Assembly (NCBI RefSeq): GCF_003390915.1
Contig: NZ_QMEM01000001.1
Location: forward strand, 186,001 to 250,000
DNA: 64,000 nucleotides
Direction: 5' to 3'
Source of the DNA: Lewinella sp. IMCC34183
GTDB lineage: Bacteria; Bacteroidota; Bacteroidia; Chitinophagales; Saprospiraceae
Positions 7,863-15,195 of the stretch are shown here, piece after piece. How positions within the stretch are numbered: position 1 is the first letter of the stretch; each line of letters begins with the position of its first letter. The translations under genes and the position numbers were made by a program. A model generated the notes under the pieces. That model made no database searches. It was not told the origin of the DNA and saw nothing but the letters and a program-made list of their open reading frames with translations.

Positions 7863-8561
7863 ATGAAATTCAGGACCTGCCTCTTTCTCCTGCTTAGTAT
7901 CATCGCGTCGTCCGTAGGGGCCCAACCAGCCGTCCAGACCGAAGACAATTTGTTCTGGCAACCCACGGTGGTACTCGCCTACGCCGATTTTCAGTCCCCC
8001 TCCGACGCAGACTGTGTGCAGGTCAACGAAAAGTACGGCCTGCAGCTGTCCGCTACCATTCAGCTCCGGGGCATTGTGGACGTTCCGGAATCGCACTTGT
8101 CGAAGAAGATCAAGCGCAGGACAGGGGATGACAAGGGATATTTAGCCCCCGTATTCTGTAAGCACTGCTCCTGCATGCTGTCGGAGGACTCTACCGAACT
8201 GGTCGTGTATCAGCTGCTGTTTGACGTTGCCGAAATGACTGCCCGCGGCGCGCGAAAGGAACTGCTCGAGACGCAGGACCAACTGAAAATTAATAACGTG
8301 AACGCCACCTTCTTTACGACCGTCAAGAACAAATGGGACGAACGAATGCGGGGCACCTGGGCCTCCATTTACCAGGAGGTGTTGATCCAGCAAAAGGAGG
8401 GTGCATACGCTGAGTGGCGGTCCCTGGTGGACGAGATTCTGGCCGATATGCAAGACTACGCGACCCAGCCGGATGACATCGAACGATTCATCGCCGGGGA
8501 GCCGATTATGGAGGGCTACGTGCAGGCCGAGACGATCATCGGAGACCTGGAGAAGGAGTAG
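7863..8561 (+). CDS. Secreted protein, possibly DUF922-like with a degenerate metal site
   Basis: A 232-residue protein with a Sec signal peptide ending V-G-A-Q (about residue 20). After it comes W-x-P-T-V-V-L-A-Y-A-D-F, then near residue 125 Y-Q-L-L-F-D-V-A-E-M-T-A-R-x-A-R-K-E-L. The second motif lines up with the H-E-Q-x-H-F-D-x-x-E-x-x-A-R stretch of DUF922 predicted zinc peptidases, but both His and the Glu of the metal motif are replaced. Three cysteines (C-K-H-C-S-C) lie just before it. If the relation holds, this is a non-catalytic member. The assignment is by eye and tentative. Confidence 0.5.
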   Translation: MKFRTCLFLLLSIIASSVGAQPAVQTEDNLFWQPTVVLAYADFQSPSDADCVQVNEKYGLQLSATIQLRGIVDVPESHLSKKIKRRTGDDKGYLAPVFCKHCSCMLSEDSTELVVYQLLFDVAEMTARGARKELLETQDQLKINNVNATFFTTVKNKWDERMRGTWASIYQEVLIQQKEGAYAEWRSLVDEILADMQDYATQPDDIERFIAGEPIMEGYVQAETIIGDLEKE

Positions 8562-8764
8562 GTAAAGGATGGGGATGGTGGCAAGGTATAGGTGTATCGC
8601 GCTACCCGTTTGCTGCAATACGCCTACAAGCAGCTGCATCCAGCCACCCTGATCGGTCTTTACTCTGCTAAGAGATCATAAATGGTAGCAAGGTCCGTTT
8701 GCGTCGGGGAGCCTTGCCGTTCACCGGTAAGCGCTTTACATTACCCTTAACAAGTCGTCGTAAA

Positions 8765-9379
8765 ATGAGTACCACCCAAGCTGAAGTCAAAACGTGGCTG
8801 ATCTCTGAAGCCGGGGCAGACAAGGTGTACTTCTATATTTCCGGTAAAGAGATTGGCATTCTGAAAGCCCAGACTGGTTATGGTACTACTGCGCCGGCCA
8901 ACCCCGATGGCTTACCCCACGGAACGAAGAAGAAAACGATTCCCTTTTCCTACATCCGCTACGTGGAATCCCATGAGGATAAACGTGAAGTAGTCGTTCA
9001 CTATAAAAAAGAGAGTAAGCTCACGTATGACTTCAGCAGCGTCATCCAAACGGATGAAGTCATGCAGCACCTACTCGACCATGACAAGGTAGTGAAATCC
9101 ACTACGGGCCAGGACAGTTGGCTCAGGGTCATTCGCAAACCCCTGCTTGCGCTACTGGGTCTGGGAGGGTTACTAGGGTGGGGGTACCTCACCGCGGTTC
9201 AGCTGGAGAACGGTGAGTACTTTCGGCAGCACTTCGTAGTGGTGCTTCTGGTGGCCGGGATCGGCACGGAGTGGCTGAGCATCATCCTGCCTGCGGTGGT
9301 AGGTATTCTCTGCCTCCGGATCGGTTACCTAATCCGGAATAACGCGGAAATACACCGAGTCTACTTTCGCCTGAAATAA
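8765..9379 (+). CDS. Hypothetical protein with a soluble N-terminal domain and two membrane helices
   Basis: I choose ATG 8765 (M-S-T-T-Q), not upstream alternative starts, because the extra 22 residues look like untranslated sequence. The first about 115 residues are soluble and beta-rich with many Lys/Glu (V-V-V-H-Y-K-K-E). Then follow two membrane helices at about 128-145 and 165-190 and a short charged tail. No family recognised. It converges with the pYEATS gene (9464) and may be part of the same accessory cargo. Confidence 0.6.
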   Translation: MSTTQAEVKTWLISEAGADKVYFYISGKEIGILKAQTGYGTTAPANPDGLPHGTKKKTIPFSYIRYVESHEDKREVVVHYKKESKLTYDFSSVIQTDEVMQHLLDHDKVVKSTTGQDSWLRVIRKPLLALLGLGGLLGWGYLTAVQLENGEYFRQHFVVVLLVAGIGTEWLSIILPAVVGILCLRIGYLIRNNAEIHRVYFRLK

Positions 9380-9463
9380 GGTGCCGCCCCTTCCACTGCC
9401 GGCTAAGATCACTTTAGCACGACCGGAGGATACGGCGCTACAACCGATCAGGAAGGGGGATAG

Positions 9464-9769
9464 TCATTCAGTTGTCCCGATTGGTGGATCGTACCTGAGT
9501 TCTAACTGATGCTCTAATCTGATCTTTTCCCCCCCAACGGTATTGGCAAAAGCCCTTATTAAGAATACCCCCCAGCCATTCATCCTCATTCTGAAGTTCT
9601 GACTCTTATTAGTTTTCACCTTTCGTGGGTTGGGAAAGGTTGGATGCAGGACATACTCTACGGAGATGACGGTATCAATGTCCCCCGAACCATCGTCCTC
9701 CAGGAATACGGTCCAATCCCAGCGGTCGTTACCCTGATATTCCCAATCGTTTCTTAAGCGTAAATGCAT
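9464..9769 (-). CDS. Prokaryotic YEATS (pYEATS) domain protein
   Basis: A 101-residue protein consisting of one beta-sandwich domain. Diagnostic features are W-D-W-T-V-F-L-E near residue 17, V-E-Y-V-L-H-P-T-F-P-N-P at about 37-48 and G-W-G-V-F-L-I-R-A at about 65-73. The L-H-x-T-F-x-N-P plus G-W-G-x-F pair is the hallmark of YEATS-like domains, which in eukaryotes read acylated lysines. Prokaryotic versions are known from computational surveys as parts of predicted conflict or immune systems. It is the second gene of a two-gene unit: the upstream EAD11-like gene stops at 9780, ten bases before this start. No signal peptide, so cytoplasmic. The ligand is unknown. Confidence 0.8.
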   Translation of the reverse strand: MHLRLRNDWEYQGNDRWDWTVFLEDDGSGDIDTVISVEYVLHPTFPNPRKVKTNKSQNFRMRMNGWGVFLIRAFANTVGGEKIRLEHQLELRYDPPIGTTE

Positions 9770-9779
9770 AGTTCTCTTT

Positions 9780-10436
9780 CTAAACTATTTTCAACGTTTG
9801 GTGCAGGAATTGGGGACTAAAGTAATCACTTTCCCACTGCTTTTCGGAGCCCTTTACCCGGATCTGGATATAATCGCTTGAATTGATTCCATGAATCGTC
9901 GCCACAATCCCCCCGGGCTCTCTGCGCAACGGGATCACCTTTTCCGTGGATTTACCCGTTTGATCGTCGTAAATGATGCACTGGCACGTATACATATCCG
10001 GTCTTCCGGATATCTCAGGCTCGCAGCGGATGATTATTTTTAGATTTTGCTGCGCTTTTTTCGGCTGGTTTTCAATTGCCTTTAATTTTTCAATTTCGCT
10101 ATACGCCTCGCTGAGTTTGTCCAACAACTTGTCGGTGGTTTCATTCTGGTGTATCCTGTCCTCGATTCTATCGAGCTTTACGTCGGCTTCAGTTAAGCTG
10201 TTGATAGTATTTAATAATCCCTGTCTAATGGTGTTTAGCCGCAGGTTCTTGTCCTCACTATCGATTATGCCTTTATTAAATTCATTTTCCACGTAATTGA
10301 ACCTGCCTTCGATTTGTATCAGCACGTCGAATACGCCACAGTCCGGAGTTATCCTGGGAACTAAAAATTTGAGACATCGATTCATGTCCGTTCTCAGTAA
10401 ATCCTTAGCTTGGATAATAAAATCTTGTAGATTCAT
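9780..10436 (-). CDS. EAD11-type effector-associated adaptor with a coiled coil and a beta-rich tail
   Basis: The 218-residue protein has three parts. Residues about 1-85 match the effector-associated domain 11 pattern: a short helical start, then V-F-D-V-L-I-Q-I-E-G-R-F, N-K-G-I-I-D-S-E-D and I-R-Q-G-L-L-N-T-I-N-S-L. Residues about 86-125 are a Lys/Glu-rich helix, probably a coiled coil. Residues about 130-218 are an unfamiliar beta-rich domain. EADs are small adaptor domains thought to recruit effectors by EAD-EAD pairing in predicted bacterial counter-invader systems. Here it is followed by pYEATS, with no protease, caspase, TIR or NACHT gene adjacent. The gene is AT-rich compared with the flanks, which suggests transfer. 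Confidence 0.7.
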   Translation of the reverse strand: MNLQDFIIQAKDLLRTDMNRCLKFLVPRITPDCGVFDVLIQIEGRFNYVENEFNKGIIDSEDKNLRLNTIRQGLLNTINSLTEADVKLDRIEDRIHQNETTDKLLDKLSEAYSEIEKLKAIENQPKKAQQNLKIIIRCEPEISGRPDMYTCQCIIYDDQTGKSTEKVIPLRREPGGIVATIHGINSSDYIQIRVKGSEKQWESDYFSPQFLHQTLKIV

Positions 10437-11010
10437 TACTCGGTCTGTTGCAATTACAAAACCAGTGGATACGGTTACCTTGTAGGTCGAGGCAGTTAGC
10501 GCTACTAACTTAGCGGTGTGACTTGACCATCCCCCCGGTCCAATATACCAAACATTCAGCTTGCCTAAAAGGCGCCCTGCTAAGGTATCTATAGGAGAAC
10601 CCCAAGGTCGTCAGCCGTTGAAAGTTAATGCTGGCTACCGTTATTCTGTCCGTTTAGTAATGGAATTAGTAATGATATACTATGGTCAAGTTCAGCACCG
10701 GTGTAACTACGAATATGAACCAGGGCGAACTGGGACCCGTAGCTGAATTTACGCGAACTGGGGGGAGCTTGAAGTAAAACAATCGTCAGGTTAAATCAGA
10801 GGCCCGTACCCTGACCTGCAGCAACGAACGGCGGTCAGTATATCAGCTTGCATGCTGTCGGAGCCCGGGCTCGTAAGTACGCTTTGGGGACCACAGCCGT
10901 ACACAACCGTCTAGCTGGCGCAACTAGTAGGTGGGGCCGGTCCTGCTCGGCGGACTTGAAGCTTCCCCGCTCCGTGTCGCCCATCGGTAGTAATGGGGTG
11001 AACGCCGATC
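10437..11010. other. No gene seen; promoter side of the EAD11-pYEATS unit
   Basis: About 570 bases without a convincing coding frame. The left part must hold the promoter of the minus-strand EAD11 gene. The rest contains only short frames with unusual composition. An effector gene, if one ever existed here, is not recognisable. Confidence 0.5.
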
Positions 11011-11409
11011 TTACGCGTCCGCGGCACGGTAGTGGCACCGGCGGCAGTTACGGAGGTTGACAACGTGTGCCACCAGCAGCCCCGCGGCCCCTAGGTACAT
11101 GATGTAATCGCCGCCGGCCAGGCCGTAGCGTTCGCCCGCCAGGCCCAGCGCCAGCGTGATCCAGCTGAGCGGTGCGAACCGGCGTAGCCAGCGCAGGGAA
11201 GTGGAGCGGACAAGGCCCACTACCGCAAATAAGCTGATGAGCAGGAAGGCGATGTCCAGCATGCCCCACCAACCCCCTGCATCGGCGAGCACGGGGACTA
11301 GGGCGGCTACGAAGGGCGTCAGCACGCAGTGAATCGCGCACAGCACGCCCGCCGTCACTCCTACCCAGTCGTAATGGGGGGACCGGGCTATCGTGGATCG
11401 ATTGGACAT
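11011..11409 (-). CDS. MerC-like inner-membrane protein
   Basis: The 132-residue protein has four predicted membrane helices. The first carries C-A-I-H-C-V-L-T-P-F, the C-x-x-x-C-x-x-x-P pattern of MerC domains, and the C-terminus has C-R-R-C-H, a second possible metal site. MerC proteins were named for mercuric-ion uptake, but in Bacteroidota small MerC-like proteins often lie beside Fur/Zur-type regulators and are linked to zinc or other metal homeostasis. Here it is divergent from a Fur-family gene (11715), and its upstream region holds a palindrome (11422-11448) shared with the ABC ATPase promoter. Confidence 0.85.
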   Translation of the reverse strand: MSNRSTIARSPHYDWVGVTAGVLCAIHCVLTPFVAALVPVLADAGGWWGMLDIAFLLISLFAVVGLVRSTSLRWLRRFAPLSWITLALGLAGERYGLAGGDYIMYLGAAGLLVAHVVNLRNCRRCHYRAADA

Positions 11410-11421
11410 AGGGAGGAATTA

Positions 11422-11448
11422 AACGCAACGATGTTGCAATAATGCGTT
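11422..11448. promoter_or_regulatory. Nested palindrome upstream of merC, candidate Fur-family operator
   Basis: AACGCA at 11422-11427 pairs with TGCGTT at 11443-11448, and inside it GCAAC (11425-11429) pairs with GTTGC (11433-11437) across 3 bases. The inner GCAAC-N3-GTTGC core occurs again at 12147-12159, upstream of the ABC ATPase. It lies 13 bases before the merC start, so a protein bound here would block transcription or initiation. Confidence 0.55.
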
Positions 11449-11449
11449 G

Positions 11450-11714
11450 ACTTTCCGAATTGTTTACGGAATAGTCGCAGCGCTCGGCTGAACGCGCGCG
11501 GCAAAGCGCAGGTGCAGTGAACAGCAACTACCGACAGCTTAGCGTGGTCATGCCCCTTCACTGACCCACGAGGAGGAAACCGGGGAAGACCGAACTTCGG
11601 GGCTAAGGAACCGGTCCGGCACCGGTGGCGGACCGGTTCCCGTCGGATAGGCAGCGGCTCCCTAAACCAAGGGTGGGGTAGACACCTTTTCTTACTAGCC
11701 AAATTGCTCACCGT
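11450..11714. other. Divergent intergenic region merC / fur-like
   Basis: No coding frame supported. It must contain both divergent promoters. I see the candidate operator only at the merC end and no copy of the GCAAC-N3-GTTGC core near the regulator's own start. Confidence 0.4.
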
Positions 11715-12101
11715 ATGCCACGCCGGAAGACAAAGTCCCAGACTGCCGTTATCGAATTGCTGCAGCGCGAACCCAACGCCCTGAGTCACGACGGCATCAC
11801 CGCAAAGCTGGAGGAGGAGATGGACCGGGTCACGATCTACCGTATCCTCAACCGCCTGGTCGAAGACGGGCTGGCCCACCGCATTGTCGCCGATGACGGG
11901 CGGCAGTACTTCGCAAGCTGCAAGCAGAACTGTGAACACGATCACGAAGCCCACGGCCACCTGCACTTCCGTTGCGTCGTTTGCGACCAGGTGGAGTGTG
12001 TTCCCGGCGATGTCAATTACCACCTACCCAACGGCTACCAGGTCGACAATAGCAACATCACGCTCTCCGGAAGCTGCCAGGCGTGCAGCAAGAATGGATA
12101 A
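11715..12101 (+). CDS. Fur-family metal-responsive transcriptional regulator
   Basis: 128 residues, slightly short but complete for the family. Residues about 1-75 are a winged helix with V-T-I-Y-R-I-L-N-R-L, the Fur recognition helix. Residues about 80-128 are the metal-binding dimerisation domain with H-x-H-x-x-x-H-x-H (D-H-E-A-H-G-H-L-H) and two Cys pairs (C-V-V-C and C-Q-A-C) that form the structural zinc site. Its neighbours (MerC, ABC ATPase, receptor and permease relics) suggest it controls uptake of a metal such as zinc or iron. The likely operator is the palindrome found before merC and before the ABC gene. The ion cannot be fixed from sequence. Confidence 0.9.
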   Translation: MPRRKTKSQTAVIELLQREPNALSHDGITAKLEEEMDRVTIYRILNRLVEDGLAHRIVADDGRQYFASCKQNCEHDHEAHGHLHFRCVVCDQVECVPGDVNYHLPNGYQVDNSNITLSGSCQACSKNG

Positions 12102-12106
12102 ATAAT

Positions 12107-12127
12107 CGCTCCATCCTTGATGGAGCG
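12107..12127 (+). terminator. Hairpin just after the Fur-family gene
   Basis: CGCTCCATC (12107-12115) and GATGGAGCG (12119-12127) form a perfect 9-bp stem with a 3-base loop, six bases after the stop codon. The following T-run is weak, so termination may be partial. Confidence 0.6.
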
Positions 12128-12145
12128 TTGGAAAGCAGGTTTATT

Positions 12146-12160
12146 TGCAACTCAGTTGCA
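12146..12160. promoter_or_regulatory. Palindrome upstream of the ABC ATPase, candidate Fur-family operator
   Basis: TGCAAC-TCA-GTTGCA is a perfect 6+3+6 inverted repeat, 17 bases before the ATPase start (12178). The core is the same as at 11425-11437 upstream of merC. Two copies around one Fur-family gene make it a credible binding site. Confidence 0.6.
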
Positions 12161-12177
12161 TTTATAAGACCTGCCCC

Positions 12178-12897
12178 ATGCTGCTCGCCCAGAACCTGAC
12201 CAAACAATACGGAAACCATACGGCGCTCTATCCGCTTAACCTGCACGTTCGTCCGGGCGAGGTGTTCTGCCTGCTCGGAGCCAATGGGGCCGGGAAGACC
12301 ACCACGATTAACCTGTTCATGGGCTTTATCCAGCCGACGGCCGGCAGGGTAGCGGTGAACGGCATCGACGTGACCACTAACGCCGCGGCATCGAAGCGGC
12401 ACCTTGCCTACATTCCCTAAAACCTCAACCTGTACCCCAACCTGACGGGGCTGGAAAACCTGCGCTTTTTCGCCGGCTTAGCGGATGTTTCCCTGCACCC
12501 GCGCGCCGCCGCCGAGCTGTTGCTATCCGTCGGTTTGCTGGCGGACGCCATCCCCCGCCGCATCGCCACCTACTCCAAAGGAATGCGGCAAAAGGTCGGT
12601 ATCGCCATCGCCATGGCCAAGCGGACGGACAACCTGCTGCTCGACGAACCTACCTCCGGACTGGACCCGCAGGCCAGCAACGATTTCGCGCGGCTCATTG
12701 GCGAAATGCGCGACAATAAGGTCGCCGTCCTCATGGCCACCCACGACCTGTTCCGCGCCAAGGAAACGGGTACCCACATCGGCATCATTCGCGGGGGTAT
12801 CCTGCACCATACCCTGGCCGCCGACAGCATCAAGCTCGACGAGCTGGAGCAGCTCTACCTGGAGACCGTCCGCACCGAGGCTACGCCCTCGCGGTGA
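12178..12897 (+). pseudogene. ABC transporter ATPase, interrupted by a nonsense codon
   Basis: From ATG 12178 the frame encodes a standard ABC ATPase of about 239 residues: Walker A G-A-N-G-A-G-K-T-T, signature Y-S-K-G-M-R-Q-K, Walker B L-L-L-D-E-P-T-S-G-L-D and the switch His in T-H-D-L. The frame is unbroken except for TAA at 12418-12420, in Y-I-P-stop-N-L, exactly where the family has the Q-loop glutamine (CAA to TAA, one base). The upstream piece lacks the signature and the downstream piece lacks Walker A, so neither half works alone. It resembles ATPases paired with DUF3526 permeases. Only a scrap of such a permease remains downstream. Confidence 0.85.
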
Positions 12898-13012
12898 TTC
12901 TGGTACTATCTACATCAATTACTCATCCGGAATTTTCTTTATTCGTAAATCTAATATTAAAGTTCTACTTATCTAAATACTCCTGGCAAAGTCCGCGCTG
13001 GGCCTGTGTCAG

Positions 13013-13585
13013 TTGTCCCTCTCCGGCACCGTACGGGAAACCGGCGGCGACCCGGTGATCGGGGCGGTGGTCAACCTTAGTAGTCCCGACGGAGAATTGA
13101 ATACCCTCACCGACGCCGACGGACGCTTCCTGTTTTCCGCCCTCGACGACCGGGAGTACCGGTTGCGGGTCAGCTCGATCGTTGCCGGTTACCTGTTTCC
13201 GAGCGTGCATGCGCTGCTTTCGCTGAATGCCCTTACCCACTCCGACCTAGCCAACTACCTGGCCTACCAGGACCGCCTGGCCGAATTCCACGAACGGATG
13301 CGGCTGGAACTGTACCCGGGCATCTTCCGTGAGGCGGCAGTCTCTACTCAGGGCTGGTCCCGGTATGCCCCGGAAGTCTTCCGGGATAGCAGACCGGTCA
13401 ACTGGCCGGCGACCGTACTGCCCCTTTTCCTCCCCCATCGTACTGCTGTTGGTGGCCGCGCGGGGAGTCGGGTTACCGTACGGGGCGGCCTGATCTTCGC
13501 CAATCACCCCGCCGCGCCCGGCAGCGGCAAGGTGACGCGGGCGTACGCTCAAAAGGAATGGAAACTGGTACCGCCCAATGCTTAG
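13013..13585 (+). pseudogene. Chimera of a TonB-receptor N-terminus and a DUF3526-type permease C-terminus
   Basis: Residues about 1-55 are a carboxypeptidase-like receptor N-terminal domain (S-G-T-V-R-E-T-G-G-D-P-V-I-G-A). In frame upstream (12977-13012) a signal-peptide relic without a start codon can be read. From about residue 60 the protein switches to a permease-like segment (A-L-T-H-S-D-L-A-N-Y and a following helix), resembling the end of ABC-2/DUF3526 permeases. After a run of five C (13432-13436) the natural reading seems to move to another frame, giving P-I-V-L-L-L-V-A-A-R and a stop at 13491-13493. This is best explained by a large deletion joining two genes of the metal-uptake locus, plus a frameshift. 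It has no likely function. Confidence 0.6.
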
Positions 13586-13615
13586 CTTACCGGCCGTATA
13601 CACAAGGCACGTAGC

Positions 13616-13986
13616 ATGACCCGCATTGGATTCGTAAGACACGGGATTACGGATTGGAACCTCGACAAGAGGGTACAGGGCCACACCGACATTCCCCTGA
13701 ACGAGAAGGGCAAACTCCAGGCGAAGGCCCTCGCCGGACGCCTGACAAATGAGGATTGGGACCTGATTTACTCCAGTGACTTATCCCGGGCCAAAGAAAC
13801 CGCCGGGACCATCGCGGAAGCGAAGGGCGTACCCGTCAAACTCGATCATCGACTAAGGGAGATGGACTGCGGAGCGGTCGAAGGGACGACTGCGGCGGAG
13901 CGCGTAACACCTCGATCACAACCGTCGTATCCACCGAGACCGGCTGGGATTGTGAGCGCTACAATTGCACGAAGCACTTTGCTTAA
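13616..13986 (+). pseudogene. Histidine phosphatase (phosphoglycerate-mutase-like) with an internal deletion
   Basis: The first about 93 residues are a good histidine-phosphatase start: R-H-G near residue 8, the catalytic motif, and a following S-S-D-L-S-R-A-K-E-T. The frame then runs into unrelated sequence and stops at 14032. In another frame, 13906-13986 encodes N-T-S-I-T-T-V-V-S-T-E-T followed by Y-N-C-T-K-H-F-A and a stop, which fits the C-terminus of the same family. The middle (roughly 60-70 residues, with the second catalytic His) is gone and the ends are out of frame. A defunct gene, next to other damaged genes. Confidence 0.75.
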
Positions 13987-14032
13987 AAACCACGAACGGA
14001 AAGTGATGCAGGCGGCACCGACGCTAAGCTAA

Positions 14033-14334
14033 GGTGCCTGAGCTACCAACCGCACGGCCGAAAGGAAACCCGTTCGTCTGACCGCCGCTTTCGCTGCTGG
14101 AAGCTATACTAAACTACGGACGGGCTATCACCTACGACGCGCCCGGGTCTGCCCGGCCACTGGCCAACACCAAATTCGAGCGATGGACATTTATGAGATC
14201 AACCGGATTTCGCAGGTGGTCATCGGGGGCGTAGCGTTCTTCGGTGGGGTCACGGACGGCCTTACCTTGAATTCCGCCCGGCCCGCCAACGAACGTGCGT
14301 CCGCCTGCGTCCACACGAGTAAATCCTACGCGCC
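14033..14334. other. No firm gene; possible 51-codon frame
   Basis: A frame from ATG 14183 to a stop at 14336-14338 (M-D-I-Y-E-I-N-R-I-S start, 51 codons) overlaps the next start by ATGA. I cannot recognise it. It may be a gene fragment or chance. Confidence 0.3.
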
Positions 14335-15009
14335 ATGAAATTCGTCTTCCCCTTGGTTCTCCTCACCCTGGCTGCCTGCACACCGAAGGACCCGACGGTG
14401 GGGGGCGGACCGGTCACCGACGAGATTACCCGGGGCGGCCGCTACAACCTCCGCATCGGCAGCCCGCCCGCAACGGTGTACGCCCGCTTACAGGCCCTCG
14501 GGCTGGAGAAGACGTTCGACCGGATCAACGTGGCGGCGCGTACACCCTACGGGCACCCGACGGATCTGCCCGTTCCCCTGGGCAATTACGATGTCCTCAC
14601 CCTGGAGACGACCACCGGGCGGACGGACCGGGTCGTCCTGCAGTTCACCGACCAAATCGTCGACGTGATTGAGCGGGGTGGGGGGCGACTCGATTCCATC
14701 CCCCAGTGGCCGGCCGCGCTGCCGGCGTCCCAGGCCGTGGTGCTCGGGGACTCCCTGACTACCTTAGTCCCAAAACTGACCGAACTCTACCGGGAGGAGC
14801 CCTACGCCAGCTACGCGCTCATTCTCCCCGATAAGCCGCTGGATCGCCCCTACGACCCGGCCATGGGATCCTACAACGTATGGAACTTTACCTTCTCCGA
14901 GGACCGCGACGCGGGGGTGACGGAGCGGCACAACGTCAGCCTCCGCTTTGCCGCGGGCGAGCTGGACGTGATCCGGGTTACGCGGGAGCGGTTCGAGCGC
15001 GTCCACTAG
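14335..15009 (+). CDS. Hypothetical lipoprotein
   Basis: A 224-residue protein with a clear lipoprotein signal (L-T-L-A-A-C, Cys at 15). The mature protein is a mixed alpha/beta globular chain with no motif I can name. The middle part (V-Y-A-R-L-Q-A-L-G-L) may be a small helical unit resembling SmpA/BamE-like folds, but this is a guess. It stands alone between a degraded region and the acetylesterase gene. Confidence 0.65.
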   Translation: MKFVFPLVLLTLAACTPKDPTVGGGPVTDEITRGGRYNLRIGSPPATVYARLQALGLEKTFDRINVAARTPYGHPTDLPVPLGNYDVLTLETTTGRTDRVVLQFTDQIVDVIERGGGRLDSIPQWPAALPASQAVVLGDSLTTLVPKLTELYREEPYASYALILPDKPLDRPYDPAMGSYNVWNFTFSEDRDAGVTERHNVSLRFAAGELDVIRVTRERFERVH

Positions 15010-15195
15010 TGGGCGCCGGCTACTTCGCCGAAAGCATAAGCGAATTATTTTTTTGCCCAACGGCATGGTGACACCTTGAGCAACGGTGCGCTAACGCCCC
15101 GTCGGTTGGGTATTTCCGGGCCTGGGCTACCTTGGGGACGGTGGTCTTGCGCAAGCCGGGCCCTAGCCAGTTTTCGGTATCCAAACAAAACTACT

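Noticed and set aside
14183-14338. 51-codon frame overlapping the next lipoprotein start
   Set aside because: Protein-like composition but no recognisable family; could be a fragment.
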